Below, in pieces: positions 8,364 through 16,242 of a stretch of 46,845 nucleotides of DNA; the stretch's first letter is position 1, and each line of letters opens with the position of its first letter. The notes beneath the pieces are model-generated. The model worked only from the letters and a program-made list of their open reading frames with translations. It was not told the DNA's origin and did not search any database. Both the position numbers and the translations under genes were made by a program. Origin of the DNA: Gluconobacter potus. GTDB taxonomy: Bacteria > Pseudomonadota > Alphaproteobacteria > Acetobacterales > Acetobacteraceae. The stretch is taken from contig NZ_JABCQF010000014.1 in assembly GCF_015244705.1 (NCBI RefSeq), forward strand, positions 1 to 46,845, in the 5' to 3' direction.

Positions 8364-8925
8364 AAAATATTTGCGTGATATCGATGTCATAGACTTTATG
8401 TCGCGCCCAGATCAGTTTTCTTTGTTTTCTGACAACAGGCGCGCGTTGGTGCGATTAGATATTGCGTGGCGCGGTTATTGGCATGCTCTTTATGATCCAT
8501 GTCCATCCCTACTGGATTTTTCTGGTGATCAAGACGGATTCAATATTTTTCGGCCCTTTATGAGGTGGGGTTCTGAGCGAAAAATTTGTTTTGGTTGGCC
8601 ATTACACCTCTGGGTTATCATTTGGTTGCAAGAAAATGAGATGCTGAATAGTTCTAATTCCGAAATCATTCTATCGGAATTGGCGGGAGCTGCAGCTGCT
8701 CGGTGGGCCATATCTGATCGCACAGAAGCACTAGGCATCGCCATTTACCGCGGTATCAAACAAAACTGGACTGTCGGCTGGAAGTGCCGTGCGGTAGATC
8801 TGCAACGAGAAATTCAAGAAATTGAAATTGGTGCGGATTTAAGCCCGGAAGATGATATTCCGTCGTATTTCCTTATTTTTGATAACAAAATTTCTGTATT
8901 CCCTGGATGGAGCCGCATACTGTGA
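8350..8925 (+). CDS. mbnC: MbnC, partner of MbnB
   Basis: A 191-residue protein starting at the ATG inside the end of mbnB; an in-frame GTG at 8341 is also possible. No catalytic motif is obvious, which is normal for MbnC, a recognition subunit that binds MbnB and the MbnA leader. Features seen include RPDQFSLFSDNRRALVRLDIAWRG near the start and RGIKQNWTVGWKC near the middle. Identification rests mainly on its place between the DUF692 gene and mbnP plus the length. It lacks a clear ribosome site and is probably translated by coupling to mbnB. Confidence 0.82.
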   Translation: MNNHRKYLRDIDVIDFMSRPDQFSLFSDNRRALVRLDIAWRGYWHALYDPCPSLLDFSGDQDGFNIFRPFMRWGSERKICFGWPLHLWVIIWLQENEMLNSSNSEIILSELAGAAAARWAISDRTEALGIAIYRGIKQNWTVGWKCRAVDLQREIQEIEIGADLSPEDDIPSYFLIFDNKISVFPGWSRIL

Positions 8926-9827
8926 GCAATTTGACCTATGCGCCGTCAGTGTATAGAATAAATTTTTTTTTGTTATTCATTGGGATGGGTCTATTTATTT
9001 TCCCGGCCTTTTCTTCAAACGAAGCCCACGCAGCACCAAAGCTCGGGCGCCTTACTTTCCAGGCGGCATTCGGAAACCAGCCGGTAAGTTGTGCTAGAAC
9101 CATAAGCCCGGTGGGGACAAGCGACAATACGGTCCGCATCAACGATCTACGCTTCTACATCCACGATGTGGCGCTGCTCACGAAGGACGGCCGTGCGGTG
9201 CTGGTCAAGCCAGGGCCGTCCGGCCTCTGGCAGCGTGACGGGATAGCGCTGATCGACCTGATCGATCGCAATATTCCATGCAGCGATACGACTCCGTCGC
9301 CGAACTCGGCTATCAGTTTTGTTTGGCCGCAAGGCCATTTCACCGGCCTGCGCTTCACCGTTGGGCTGCCTATGGCCGCCAATCACGGCGATCCTACGAT
9401 TGCACAGCCACCACTGAACATGACGAGCATGTTCTGGACCTGGCAGTCAGGATATCGTTTTTTCACGCTCGACATCACGATGATTCCGAAGCCTGGCGAC
9501 AAAGCGCGACCGCACGGCTTCCCTGTCCATATCGGGAGCACCGGCTGTGAGTCCGCCAGCGCGGTCGAGGCGCCGAAGGGCGCGTGCACGGCCCCGAACC
9601 TCGTCACGGTCACGCTGCCGGAGTTCGATCCGGCGCATCAGACCGTGAAGCTCGACATAAGTCGACTGCTCGCTCTGAGTAATGTCAGCACCAACCAGAT
9701 TAATAGTGCGCCAGGTTGCATGTCTGGACCGGACGACAAGGATTGCGCAGGTGTGTTCCGTGAGTTCGGCCTGCCATTCGGATCAGAGACCTCTCCGCCG
9801 GCTCAGTCGGTATTTCGGGGTCGATAA
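8907..9827 (+). CDS. mbnP: MbnP, periplasmic copper-associated protein
   Basis: This is the MbnP-type ('metallo-mystery pair' four-Cys) protein. A secretion signal (hydrophobic residues about 19-36, then AHAA) precedes an all-beta domain with Cys62, 125, 214, 227, 271 and 280. The family hallmarks FWTWQSGY (Trp177, Trp179) and the tail CAGVFREFGLPFG are present. In Methylosinus the partner diheme enzyme MbnH oxidises one MbnP tryptophan to kynurenine, and Trp177/179 are the natural candidates here. The ATG at 8907 overlaps mbnC by 19 nt; a GTG at 8922 (4-nt overlap) is an alternative start. mbnH follows after 1 nt. Confidence 0.9.
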   Translation: MEPHTVSNLTYAPSVYRINFFLLFIGMGLFIFPAFSSNEAHAAPKLGRLTFQAAFGNQPVSCARTISPVGTSDNTVRINDLRFYIHDVALLTKDGRAVLVKPGPSGLWQRDGIALIDLIDRNIPCSDTTPSPNSAISFVWPQGHFTGLRFTVGLPMAANHGDPTIAQPPLNMTSMFWTWQSGYRFFTLDITMIPKPGDKARPHGFPVHIGSTGCESASAVEAPKGACTAPNLVTVTLPEFDPAHQTVKLDISRLLALSNVSTNQINSAPGCMSGPDDKDCAGVFREFGLPFGSETSPPAQSVFRGR

Positions 9828-9828
9828 G

Positions 9829-11004
9829 ATGCGCACGTTATTTCGCAAAGTTCTCCAGATGGCCCTTCTGGGTGGGGGGGCGCTGCTTCTATCGGCCGCA
9901 ACCCGGCCCACGACGTGGCATTGGGACATCCCCTCCTGGGCGCCTGCGCCAGTCGTCCCGTCCGACAATCCGATGAGGGCAGAGAAGGTCGCACTGGGGC
10001 GGCGGCTGTTTTATGACAAACGGCTATCGGAGAATGGGACGCTCGCCTGCGCGTCGTGCCATCTCCAGAAACTGGGCTTTGCCTCTGGTGTCCCGACGCA
10101 TGTAGGCGCGCATGGCGAGCCGGGACTACGCACGCCGATGCCACTGGCGAACGTAGCCTATCTGCCGAGCTACACCTGGGCCAATCCACAGCTCACCACT
10201 CTGGAAAAGCAGATGCTGATCCCGATGTTCAGCGACCAACCGGTCGAGCTGGGCATGGGCGGCCAGGAAAAGGCGCTGTTTGCCCGGCTCTCGGATGATC
10301 CCTGCTATGCGCGCCTGTTCCGTGTCGCCTTCCCCGAGGCGAAGGGCGCGATCACACTCTCCACGGTCACGAAGGCGATTGCATCCTTCGAGCGCACGCT
10401 GCTGTCCTTCGACAGTCCCTACGACCACTCGCTGCATGGCGACAAGACGGCGCTGTCCCCGGCCGCGCAACGAGGCGAGGCGCTCTTCTTCGGCGAGAAG
10501 CTCGAATGTTCGCATTGCCATAATGGCCTGAATCTGACCGACAATATCCGCGCGGCTAACATGCCCTTTCCAGAAACAGGCTTTCACAATACCGGCTTGT
10601 ATAACGAGGACGGCAAGGGGGCCTATCCTGCCAGTGATCACGGGCTGCGGACAGTGACAGGCAATGCCGAGGACGAGGGGAAATTCCGCACGGAAAGCCT
10701 GCGCAACGTCGCTCTGACGGGTCCCTATATGCATGATGGCTCCATCGCCACGCTGCACGACGTGCTGGCAGCACATTACTCGAAGGGAGGTCGGTCGGCG
10801 ACAGGGCCACACGGAGAGAACCCGTTGCGCGACCAGTTCATAGAGCCGTTCGATATCAGCGAGGCGGAGATCGCGGACGTGATCGCCTTCCTGAACTCCC
10901 TGACGGATCAGAGCTTCCTCACCAACCCGGCGTTCTCAGATCCGGGAAAGACCTGCCCTTTGGCTCTGCCCTCAGCCTCTCCCTCTGGTAAAGGCGCACA
11001 ATGA
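9829..11004 (+). CDS. mbnH: MbnH, diheme c-type peroxidase-like enzyme
   Basis: A 391-residue periplasmic diheme protein of the MauG/cytochrome c peroxidase superfamily. It has a signal peptide (about residues 1-24), two heme-attachment motifs (CASCH 74-78, CSHCH 227-231) and the family motif GPYMHDGS with Met301. In known methanobactin systems MbnH forms a bis-Fe(IV)-like state and oxidises a tryptophan in MbnP. The start at 9829 was chosen over an upstream in-frame ATG (9682, inside mbnP) because only 9829 gives a proper signal peptide at the N-terminus. It begins 1 nt after mbnP and overlaps the aminotransferase by ATGA. Confidence 0.92.
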   Translation: MRTLFRKVLQMALLGGGALLLSAATRPTTWHWDIPSWAPAPVVPSDNPMRAEKVALGRRLFYDKRLSENGTLACASCHLQKLGFASGVPTHVGAHGEPGLRTPMPLANVAYLPSYTWANPQLTTLEKQMLIPMFSDQPVELGMGGQEKALFARLSDDPCYARLFRVAFPEAKGAITLSTVTKAIASFERTLLSFDSPYDHSLHGDKTALSPAAQRGEALFFGEKLECSHCHNGLNLTDNIRAANMPFPETGFHNTGLYNEDGKGAYPASDHGLRTVTGNAEDEGKFRTESLRNVALTGPYMHDGSIATLHDVLAAHYSKGGRSATGPHGENPLRDQFIEPFDISEAEIADVIAFLNSLTDQSFLTNPAFSDPGKTCPLALPSASPSGKGAQ

Positions 11005-12341
11005 TGACTTCGCGACTGGTGTACGGCTTATCGCATCTTAGCAACTCCGCCATGTCATCAGGCGTCGATATGGTATCTGGATCTGGTGTCTTCGTCTTCG
11101 ATTCTTCGGGTAAAGACTATATCGACGCGGTGTCGGCACTGTTTTGCGCTACGCTCGGCTTTCATAATGAACGCCTGATCGAAGCCGCCACACGCCAGAT
11201 GCGAGAGCTGCCAGTCTATCCCACCGCGCTAAACCGGACGGTCCCTGTCGTCCACGCGCTTGCGGACGCGCTCAGCGCGGCAGCGCCGATACCGGACGCT
11301 CACGTTCTTTTCGCCACAACCGGATCGGAAGCTATCGAAACTCTCATTAAAACGACTTGGTATATCAATAAACAACGAAATCCAAAACGGCATAAAATAA
11401 TCACGCGTCGGGGGAGCTACCATGGATCGACGATATTTGCCACGAGACTTGGCGGGATCGAAAGCATTATCAATTCATTCGATCTGACGGGTGACGATAT
11501 TCTGTATGCTGCGCAACCCCGCTGGCCACGTGACGCGTTGGCTGGAGAAACAGAAGAAGATTATGCACATCGCCTGGCGCTGGAACTGGCAGAACTGATA
11601 GATCACACGGGTGCCGAAAATATCGCGGCCTTCCTCTGCGAGCCAGTCTCGATTGCTGGCGGCATGTACCCAGCGCCGGAAGGATATTTTGAAGCAATCC
11701 GCAACGTCTTGTCGATGCGCGATATTCCTCTTTATTTCGATGAAATCGTGACGGGCTTCGGTCGAACCGGAAAGATGTGGGGAAGCCAGACCGTCAACCA
11801 GACGCCCGACTGCCTCGTCGCATCGAAGGGGCTTTCAGCGGCCTATCAACCGATTTCGGCGGTCGTCATGAATGATGATTTTCACTCCGCATTGGTGGAC
11901 TGCTCGATTATGCACCATGGGTTTCATCATGGCGGCACATATCACGCACATCCTGTTGCCGCTGCCGTCGCCCTTGAAACGCTAAAAATCTATGAGGATG
12001 AAAGAATAGTAGATCATGTGCGGGATATTTCAGAACATTGGATAAAGATGATTTCGAAACTTGCGGCACACGAACTGGTCCGATCCACACGGACAATCGG
12101 ATTATTAAGCGCGATTGAAGTCGGATTCCGTAGCTACAGGGAGCTTGATTTCCGAAATGATGAGAAGAGAGACATCAAACGGTCAGTTGTGAAAGCATGT
12201 ATGGAACACGGCGTCCTGATAAGAATCTCACACGATAGCATAATTTTAGCACCACCTCTCATTATTTCTAAAAAAGACATTGATGAGCTTGAGCAACGCA
12301 TGACGAAAGCTTTCAATACTATTCTGTTTTCAACAGCATAG
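11001..12341 (+). CDS. Class III PLP aminotransferase of the mbn cluster
   Basis: The 446-residue protein has the class III (omega-type) aminotransferase signature: TTGSEAIET for phosphate binding (about 106-114), GSYHGST (138-144), FDEIVTGFGRTG with Asp247 as the pyridine-nitrogen partner, and the PLP lysine K276 in VASKGLSAAY. It overlaps mbnH by 4 nt, so it belongs to the operon. In Methylosinus the aminotransferase MbnN converts the core N-terminal amine to a carbonyl. This protein may play that role, although MbnN as I recall it is of the class I/II fold. Its actual substrate could be a different amine. Confidence 0.85.
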   Translation: MMTSRLVYGLSHLSNSAMSSGVDMVSGSGVFVFDSSGKDYIDAVSALFCATLGFHNERLIEAATRQMRELPVYPTALNRTVPVVHALADALSAAAPIPDAHVLFATTGSEAIETLIKTTWYINKQRNPKRHKIITRRGSYHGSTIFATRLGGIESIINSFDLTGDDILYAAQPRWPRDALAGETEEDYAHRLALELAELIDHTGAENIAAFLCEPVSIAGGMYPAPEGYFEAIRNVLSMRDIPLYFDEIVTGFGRTGKMWGSQTVNQTPDCLVASKGLSAAYQPISAVVMNDDFHSALVDCSIMHHGFHHGGTYHAHPVAAAVALETLKIYEDERIVDHVRDISEHWIKMISKLAAHELVRSTRTIGLLSAIEVGFRSYRELDFRNDEKRDIKRSVVKACMEHGVLIRISHDSIILAPPLIISKKDIDELEQRMTKAFNTILFSTA

Positions 12342-12440
12342 CTGCGTCGAAGGTATCCTTTTCGTTGGTCAATAAGAGACTTTTTTCTCTGAAAATATTT
12401 GTCTTTCTGCTGTAATTCACACCAAGCAAGGAAAGTAAAC

Positions 12441-12818
12441 ATGACTTCTATCCGTAAAATCGTTGCCTCTATGTGTCTCGCAGGGAACTTCGTTCTGCAG
12501 ATGGCGGACCCTGCCTATGCACATGCCCACCTGAACGCCGAAATACCCGCTGCGGATAGCACGGGAACGGCGCCGCAGAGCCTGACGCTAGGCTTTACTG
12601 AAGCAGTAGTTGTCAAGCTCACCGGCGTCGTTGTCACTGGCCCCAAGGGTAATGTTATAGAAACAGGAAACGTTTCCCTGTCGGATGACGGCAAGACTCT
12701 GACGATCCCGCTCAAAATTGACCTCGTGCCTGGACGATATTCCGTAACCTGGCACGCCCTTGCCGTCGATGGACACAAGACTCATGGCGTCTACGGGTTC
12801 ACAGTTACTAACCGATGA
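12441..12818 (+). CDS. copC: CopC-type periplasmic copper-binding protein
   Basis: A 125-residue protein with a signal peptide ending at AYA and a mature N-terminus HAHLNAE, so that the first residue would be the histidine that binds Cu(II) in CopC. The other usual ligands appear near the end in VDGHKTHG. The start at 12441 follows a purine-rich ribosome site (AAGGAAAG). It overlaps copD by ATGA. CopC proteins bind copper in the periplasm and are thought to hand it to CopD. Following the methanobactin genes, it probably receives copper released from imported methanobactin. Confidence 0.9.
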   Translation: MTSIRKIVASMCLAGNFVLQMADPAYAHAHLNAEIPAADSTGTAPQSLTLGFTEAVVVKLTGVVVTGPKGNVIETGNVSLSDDGKTLTIPLKIDLVPGRYSVTWHALAVDGHKTHGVYGFTVTNR

Positions 12819-13705
12819 CACCGGATGCTTTCCTGATCCTATGTCGCGCCGCACGAGACAGCCTGGCGCTCTTTCTTACAGGTAGCCTGCTTTTTGCAGG
12901 GTGGCTGGCTCCGCGCAAACTCGGAAACGCACTCTCTGCCCGCCTGGGAAAGTTTTGGGCATGGGGGAGCGTTTTTACGACGGTAATCGTCGTTGCAACA
13001 CTGCCAGCCGAAGTCTCCGAGGTCGGAGATGGATGGCAGGATGCCTTCTCGCCGACTTTAAGCAAAGCCGTGCTTGTTGACACCACCATTGGACAGGCAT
13101 GGATCATTCAGGCCGTAGCTGGCGTCTGTCTTCTACTTCTAACTTGGCGTAAATGCGGCGCGGTCCTGTCGGTCATACCCGCATGCGTGCTTCTGACGGC
13201 GACAGCCTTGACAGGTCACGTGCGCATGATCGGTGTGGGCGCGATGTTCTTCCAGGCCGTGCATTTGCTTGCAGGTAGTTTCTGGTGCGGGGGCCTCATC
13301 CCCGTTGCCATGCTTGTCAGTGATACACGAAAAAAGAAGTGGGATTGCTCCATGCAAGTGGCGTTAGCACGGTACTCGGCTGCGGGGCATATCGCGGTGC
13401 TTCTGGTCCTGCTTACCGGCTCTGGACTCGGCCTGAATATCCTGGGGGGATGGCCGAAGCATGTCACTGTCTATTCTACACTACTCATTCTCAAGCTGGG
13501 ATTAACGAGCGGTATGGTCTGTATCGCCTGCGTCAACCGCTATGTATACGTGAAAAATCTACGCCAGAAAAGAAACATTACGGTTAGCCTTAAATATCTT
13601 CAACGCGGAACAATAGCCGAAATTGCACTTTCTATTGCTGTTATTGCAATTGTTGCCGTTGCTGGGAGAATGGACCCGACAATCTTATCTCTGCCTACAA
13701 ACTAG
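12815..13705 (+). CDS. copD: CopD-family copper import membrane protein
   Basis: A 296-residue integral membrane protein with about eight hydrophobic segments (for example LFLTGSLLFAGWLA, FQAVHLLAGSFWCGGLIPVAML and IALSIAVIAIVAVAG). The motif HLLAGSFWCGGLIP is characteristic of CopD/PcoD. The start overlaps the copC stop, so the two are translated together. CopD is associated with copper uptake into the cytoplasm, in keeping with an acquisition rather than a detoxification island. It ends the cargo block. Confidence 0.88.
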   Translation: MTPDAFLILCRAARDSLALFLTGSLLFAGWLAPRKLGNALSARLGKFWAWGSVFTTVIVVATLPAEVSEVGDGWQDAFSPTLSKAVLVDTTIGQAWIIQAVAGVCLLLLTWRKCGAVLSVIPACVLLTATALTGHVRMIGVGAMFFQAVHLLAGSFWCGGLIPVAMLVSDTRKKKWDCSMQVALARYSAAGHIAVLLVLLTGSGLGLNILGGWPKHVTVYSTLLILKLGLTSGMVCIACVNRYVYVKNLRQKRNITVSLKYLQRGTIAEIALSIAVIAIVAVAGRMDPTILSLPTN

Positions 13706-13884
13706 AGTCATGCGCGCATATCTATAGATGCGAATAAATATATCTAGGTATTAATTGTGGTATATAAGACATATATAAATATTACATTATATTTTTCATG
13801 TATACATAAATTATATTATTGTGCGTTACAACACTCACACTACAAACTGTCGAATTTTAATTTGTATGAGAGGAAAGAAATGGA
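13706..13884. promoter_or_regulatory. AT-rich spacer before the LysR gene
   Basis: This 179-bp spacer is strongly AT-rich with many TATA/ATAT runs (about 13730-13860), unlike the GC-rich backbone that follows. It must hold the LysR promoter; several TATAAT-like hexamers exist and no single one stands out. The ribosome site GAGAGGAAAG precedes the LysR start. Confidence 0.5.
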
Positions 13885-14805
13885 ATGGTAAGACACCCTC
13901 CTCTTGATCTACGGGAACTGCAATGCGTATGCGCAATTGCTCTTCAAGGAAGCATCCATGGCGCGGCACGCGCTCTAAATTCCAAACAGTCCGCAGTCAG
14001 TCGTTCACTTCGGCTACTTGAGGAGCGCGTCGGAATTCAGCTTTTCCGCAGGACATCATCTGGCACAACGCCTACGCCAGTCGGCGAAGCATTCCTCCGA
14101 CAAGCTGAGGCTCTGTTGCACGACACAAATGCTCTTTATGAATATACTCGGAGATGCGCCTTGGGTGAAAGCGGTATCGTATCAATAGGAATACAAAGTA
14201 ATGTACCGCCAGGACGGGTGTCGGCCTTCATCGAACCGTATAGAATTCTTTATCCCGGTATTTCGTTTATATATCGTGACGTATCCAAGAGAGATGTAAT
14301 TTCGGCTCTTTTCGACGGTATCGTTGATTTAGTAATTATAGCCCTTCCGCTGAACGAATCTTGCGCAGCTACCTTACCACTGTGGAGCGATCGAATTGTC
14401 GCTGTGACACCGACAAACCATCCTCTTGCTTCGTCTGTCACGACATGTTGGAGCGATTTACGGGAAGAAACTTTTGTCTTCGGTAACGATGATACAGGAG
14501 AGGACATGTCTACACTGTTAAAACGCAAAGCAAGCATTGCTGGCTTTCTACCAACAGTGTGTAGGGAAGAAATCATAAGTCTGCGGACGATCGCTCTCGT
14601 CATTAACGGACATGGTATTACGCTCATGCCGGCTGGCTGGCTCGCATTTTTTCCAGGTACGATCCTTGAGCAGGTAACTGTGCTAGAAGTGCGCGACGGC
14701 GACGGTTTTTCACATCTTGATTACGGCATTGGATGGCGCGATAGAAATTTGTCGACCGTCGCACATAAAATACTTGTTTTCTTGGGAAAGCAGAATCTCG
14801 AATAG
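13885..14805 (+). CDS. LysR-family transcriptional regulator
   Basis: A 306-residue LysR regulator with an N-terminal winged HTH (LRELQCVCAIALQGSIHGAARALNSKQSAVSRSLRLLEERVGIQLFRR, residues about 9-56) and a periplasmic-binding-like effector domain. It faces the trb operon, ending 1 nt before the DUF2274 stop. Related ICEs often carry a LysR gene at this border, which suggests control of conjugation. However it also lies directly downstream of the copper genes in the same direction, so it could respond to the cargo. The first ATG at 13880 is followed by an immediate stop, so 13885 is used. Confidence 0.88.
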   Translation: MVRHPPLDLRELQCVCAIALQGSIHGAARALNSKQSAVSRSLRLLEERVGIQLFRRTSSGTTPTPVGEAFLRQAEALLHDTNALYEYTRRCALGESGIVSIGIQSNVPPGRVSAFIEPYRILYPGISFIYRDVSKRDVISALFDGIVDLVIIALPLNESCAATLPLWSDRIVAVTPTNHPLASSVTTCWSDLREETFVFGNDDTGEDMSTLLKRKASIAGFLPTVCREEIISLRTIALVINGHGITLMPAGWLAFFPGTILEQVTVLEVRDGDGFSHLDYGIGWRDRNLSTVAHKILVFLGKQNLE

Positions 14806-14806
14806 A

Positions 14807-15046
14807 CTAAGTTTCTCTGCTTACTATCTGCTTAGCTCGCGCACGCTTAAGCTTCGCGAAAGCTCGATCAGATGCAATGAATCCACGGATCATGTGCGGC
14901 ACGAGACGGGTTGGATCGACGGGCTGACCATTCTGGCTGACCAGTGCTGCGTAAGTCACCAGATCACGATGGAGGTCCGCCGGTAAGTCCACGGGCATGC
15001 GGACCGGCTTTTCATCCGGAATTTCAGTGATGCGCAGCGTTGTCAT
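14807..15046 (-). CDS. DUF2274 protein of the trb operon
   Basis: A 79-residue protein containing the DUF2274 pattern: RMPVDLPADLHRDLVTYAALV, then DPTRLVPHMIRGFIASDRAF. It overlaps trbI by 4 nt and is the last gene of the trb operon, its usual place in ICEs of this type. The LPADLHRDLVxYA part resembles a ribbon-helix-helix-like domain; function is unknown. Confidence 0.85.
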   Translation of the reverse strand: MTTLRITEIPDEKPVRMPVDLPADLHRDLVTYAALVSQNGQPVDPTRLVPHMIRGFIASDRAFAKLKRARAKQIVSRET

Positions 15047-16242
15047 GGTGCTGTTTCCTTTGCGTGGCGAGGTTGCAGGACAAGGTCGCGGTTAAGGATC
15101 AAGGTGAAAGGCAGCCCCGGCCGGTCGGTTAGGGTCGGCTGGATGTTGAGGCTGCGATCAACCAGCCGGTTACCAACCATGGAAAACCCATTGCTGGCCC
15201 CAGAACGGATGGCCTGCGCCAGATTGTTCTCGCTCTGACTGGTTCCGGCCTCTGATCCGACGCTCAGGAGCGTGGTCACGATGGCAGCCCTGAAAAGCTG
15301 GCCCCAGTGGTTGTTCACTTCATCGGACAGGCCGGACTGGCCGATGGCGTCGCCACCGGGCAGTTTTTCCAGCACCAGGCTCTCGCCGTTCGGGTAAATC
15401 AGCCGGGTCCAGATGATCTGGGTACGCTGCTGCCCGAAAGAAATGCCGCTGTTATAGGCCCCGAACAGCAGGCTTCCCTGCGGGATCAGCAGGAAACGAC
15501 CGGTCGGGCTGTCATAGACGTTCTGCGTGACATGGCCAGTAATCTGACCCGGAAGGTCAGAGCTGATTTTCGTGTTCAGCGCCCCCGCGATGACAGTGCC
15601 CGCCTGAAGGATATAAGGCGAAGCTGACGGCATGATGCGATCCGGGCTGGTCGTCGCGCGGTCAGGCTGGCCTGCCAGAAAGGCACGGTTGCCTGATTGG
15701 GCGTCGGTCGAAGAAGATGGATTTGCCTGGGACGCAGATGCACCCGATGTGGGCGAAGTTGCCTGGTCGGTACCCCGGTCGCGTTCTCCCGTCTGCACGA
15801 ACAATTTGCTGGCGATTGCGGCCTCGATCTCCTGCGCGGCACGGCGGTCGTCGCCACCCGAGGCTGCCTTTCCCTGCTCCTGTGCGTGGAGGATGGTATG
15901 CCCCAGATCACCGGGCAGCGCTGGTCCCAGCTTCGGCACATCCTTGCCGACATAGTCGGACGGCAGTCCCGCCAGCCCGTCGGCAGAGGGACGCACATCC
16001 GCGTCCTGCGCGGCAGGCGTGGATGACACCCGATGGCTTGCCTGAAGGGCATAGCCCAGCGCGAAGGCCACCGCGATCATGCCAACCCCGCCCAGCGACC
16101 AGACCACGGTGCGGGAAAGCCGCACGACACGCGGTCGTTCCGTCCGCAGACGCAGATCAGGTGGCGGCGGTGATGCTGCGGAATTTCCCCCTGTGGCCGG
16201 AGCCGCAGAATTTTCTCCCACTGTGTGAGCCTGCCCGGTCAT
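15043..16242 (-). CDS. trbI: TrbI, VirB10-like channel protein
   Basis: The 399-residue inner-membrane-anchored protein has a proline-rich cytoplasmic N-terminus, one membrane span (VVWSLGGVGMIAVAFALGYAL, about 47-67), a variable periplasmic linker and a conserved C-terminal VirB10/TrbI domain (ILQAGTVIAGAL, GRFLLIPQGSLLFGAYN, GLSDEVNNHWGQL). It spans the envelope in the mating channel together with TrbG and TrbF. It overlaps the genes on both sides by 4 nt. Confidence 0.95.
   Translation of the reverse strand: MTGQAHTVGENSAAPATGGNSAASPPPPDLRLRTERPRVVRLSRTVVWSLGGVGMIAVAFALGYALQASHRVSSTPAAQDADVRPSADGLAGLPSDYVGKDVPKLGPALPGDLGHTILHAQEQGKAASGGDDRRAAQEIEAAIASKLFVQTGERDRGTDQATSPTSGASASQANPSSSTDAQSGNRAFLAGQPDRATTSPDRIMPSASPYILQAGTVIAGALNTKISSDLPGQITGHVTQNVYDSPTGRFLLIPQGSLLFGAYNSGISFGQQRTQIIWTRLIYPNGESLVLEKLPGGDAIGQSGLSDEVNNHWGQLFRAAIVTTLLSVGSEAGTSQSENNLAQAIRSGASNGFSMVGNRLVDRSLNIQPTLTDRPGLPFTLILNRDLVLQPRHAKETAP

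Noticed and set aside
9682-9828. Longer N-terminus for MbnH starting at 9682
   Set aside because: The extra 49 residues overlap mbnP, have no conserved features and would bury the signal peptide; the ATG at 9829 is correct.
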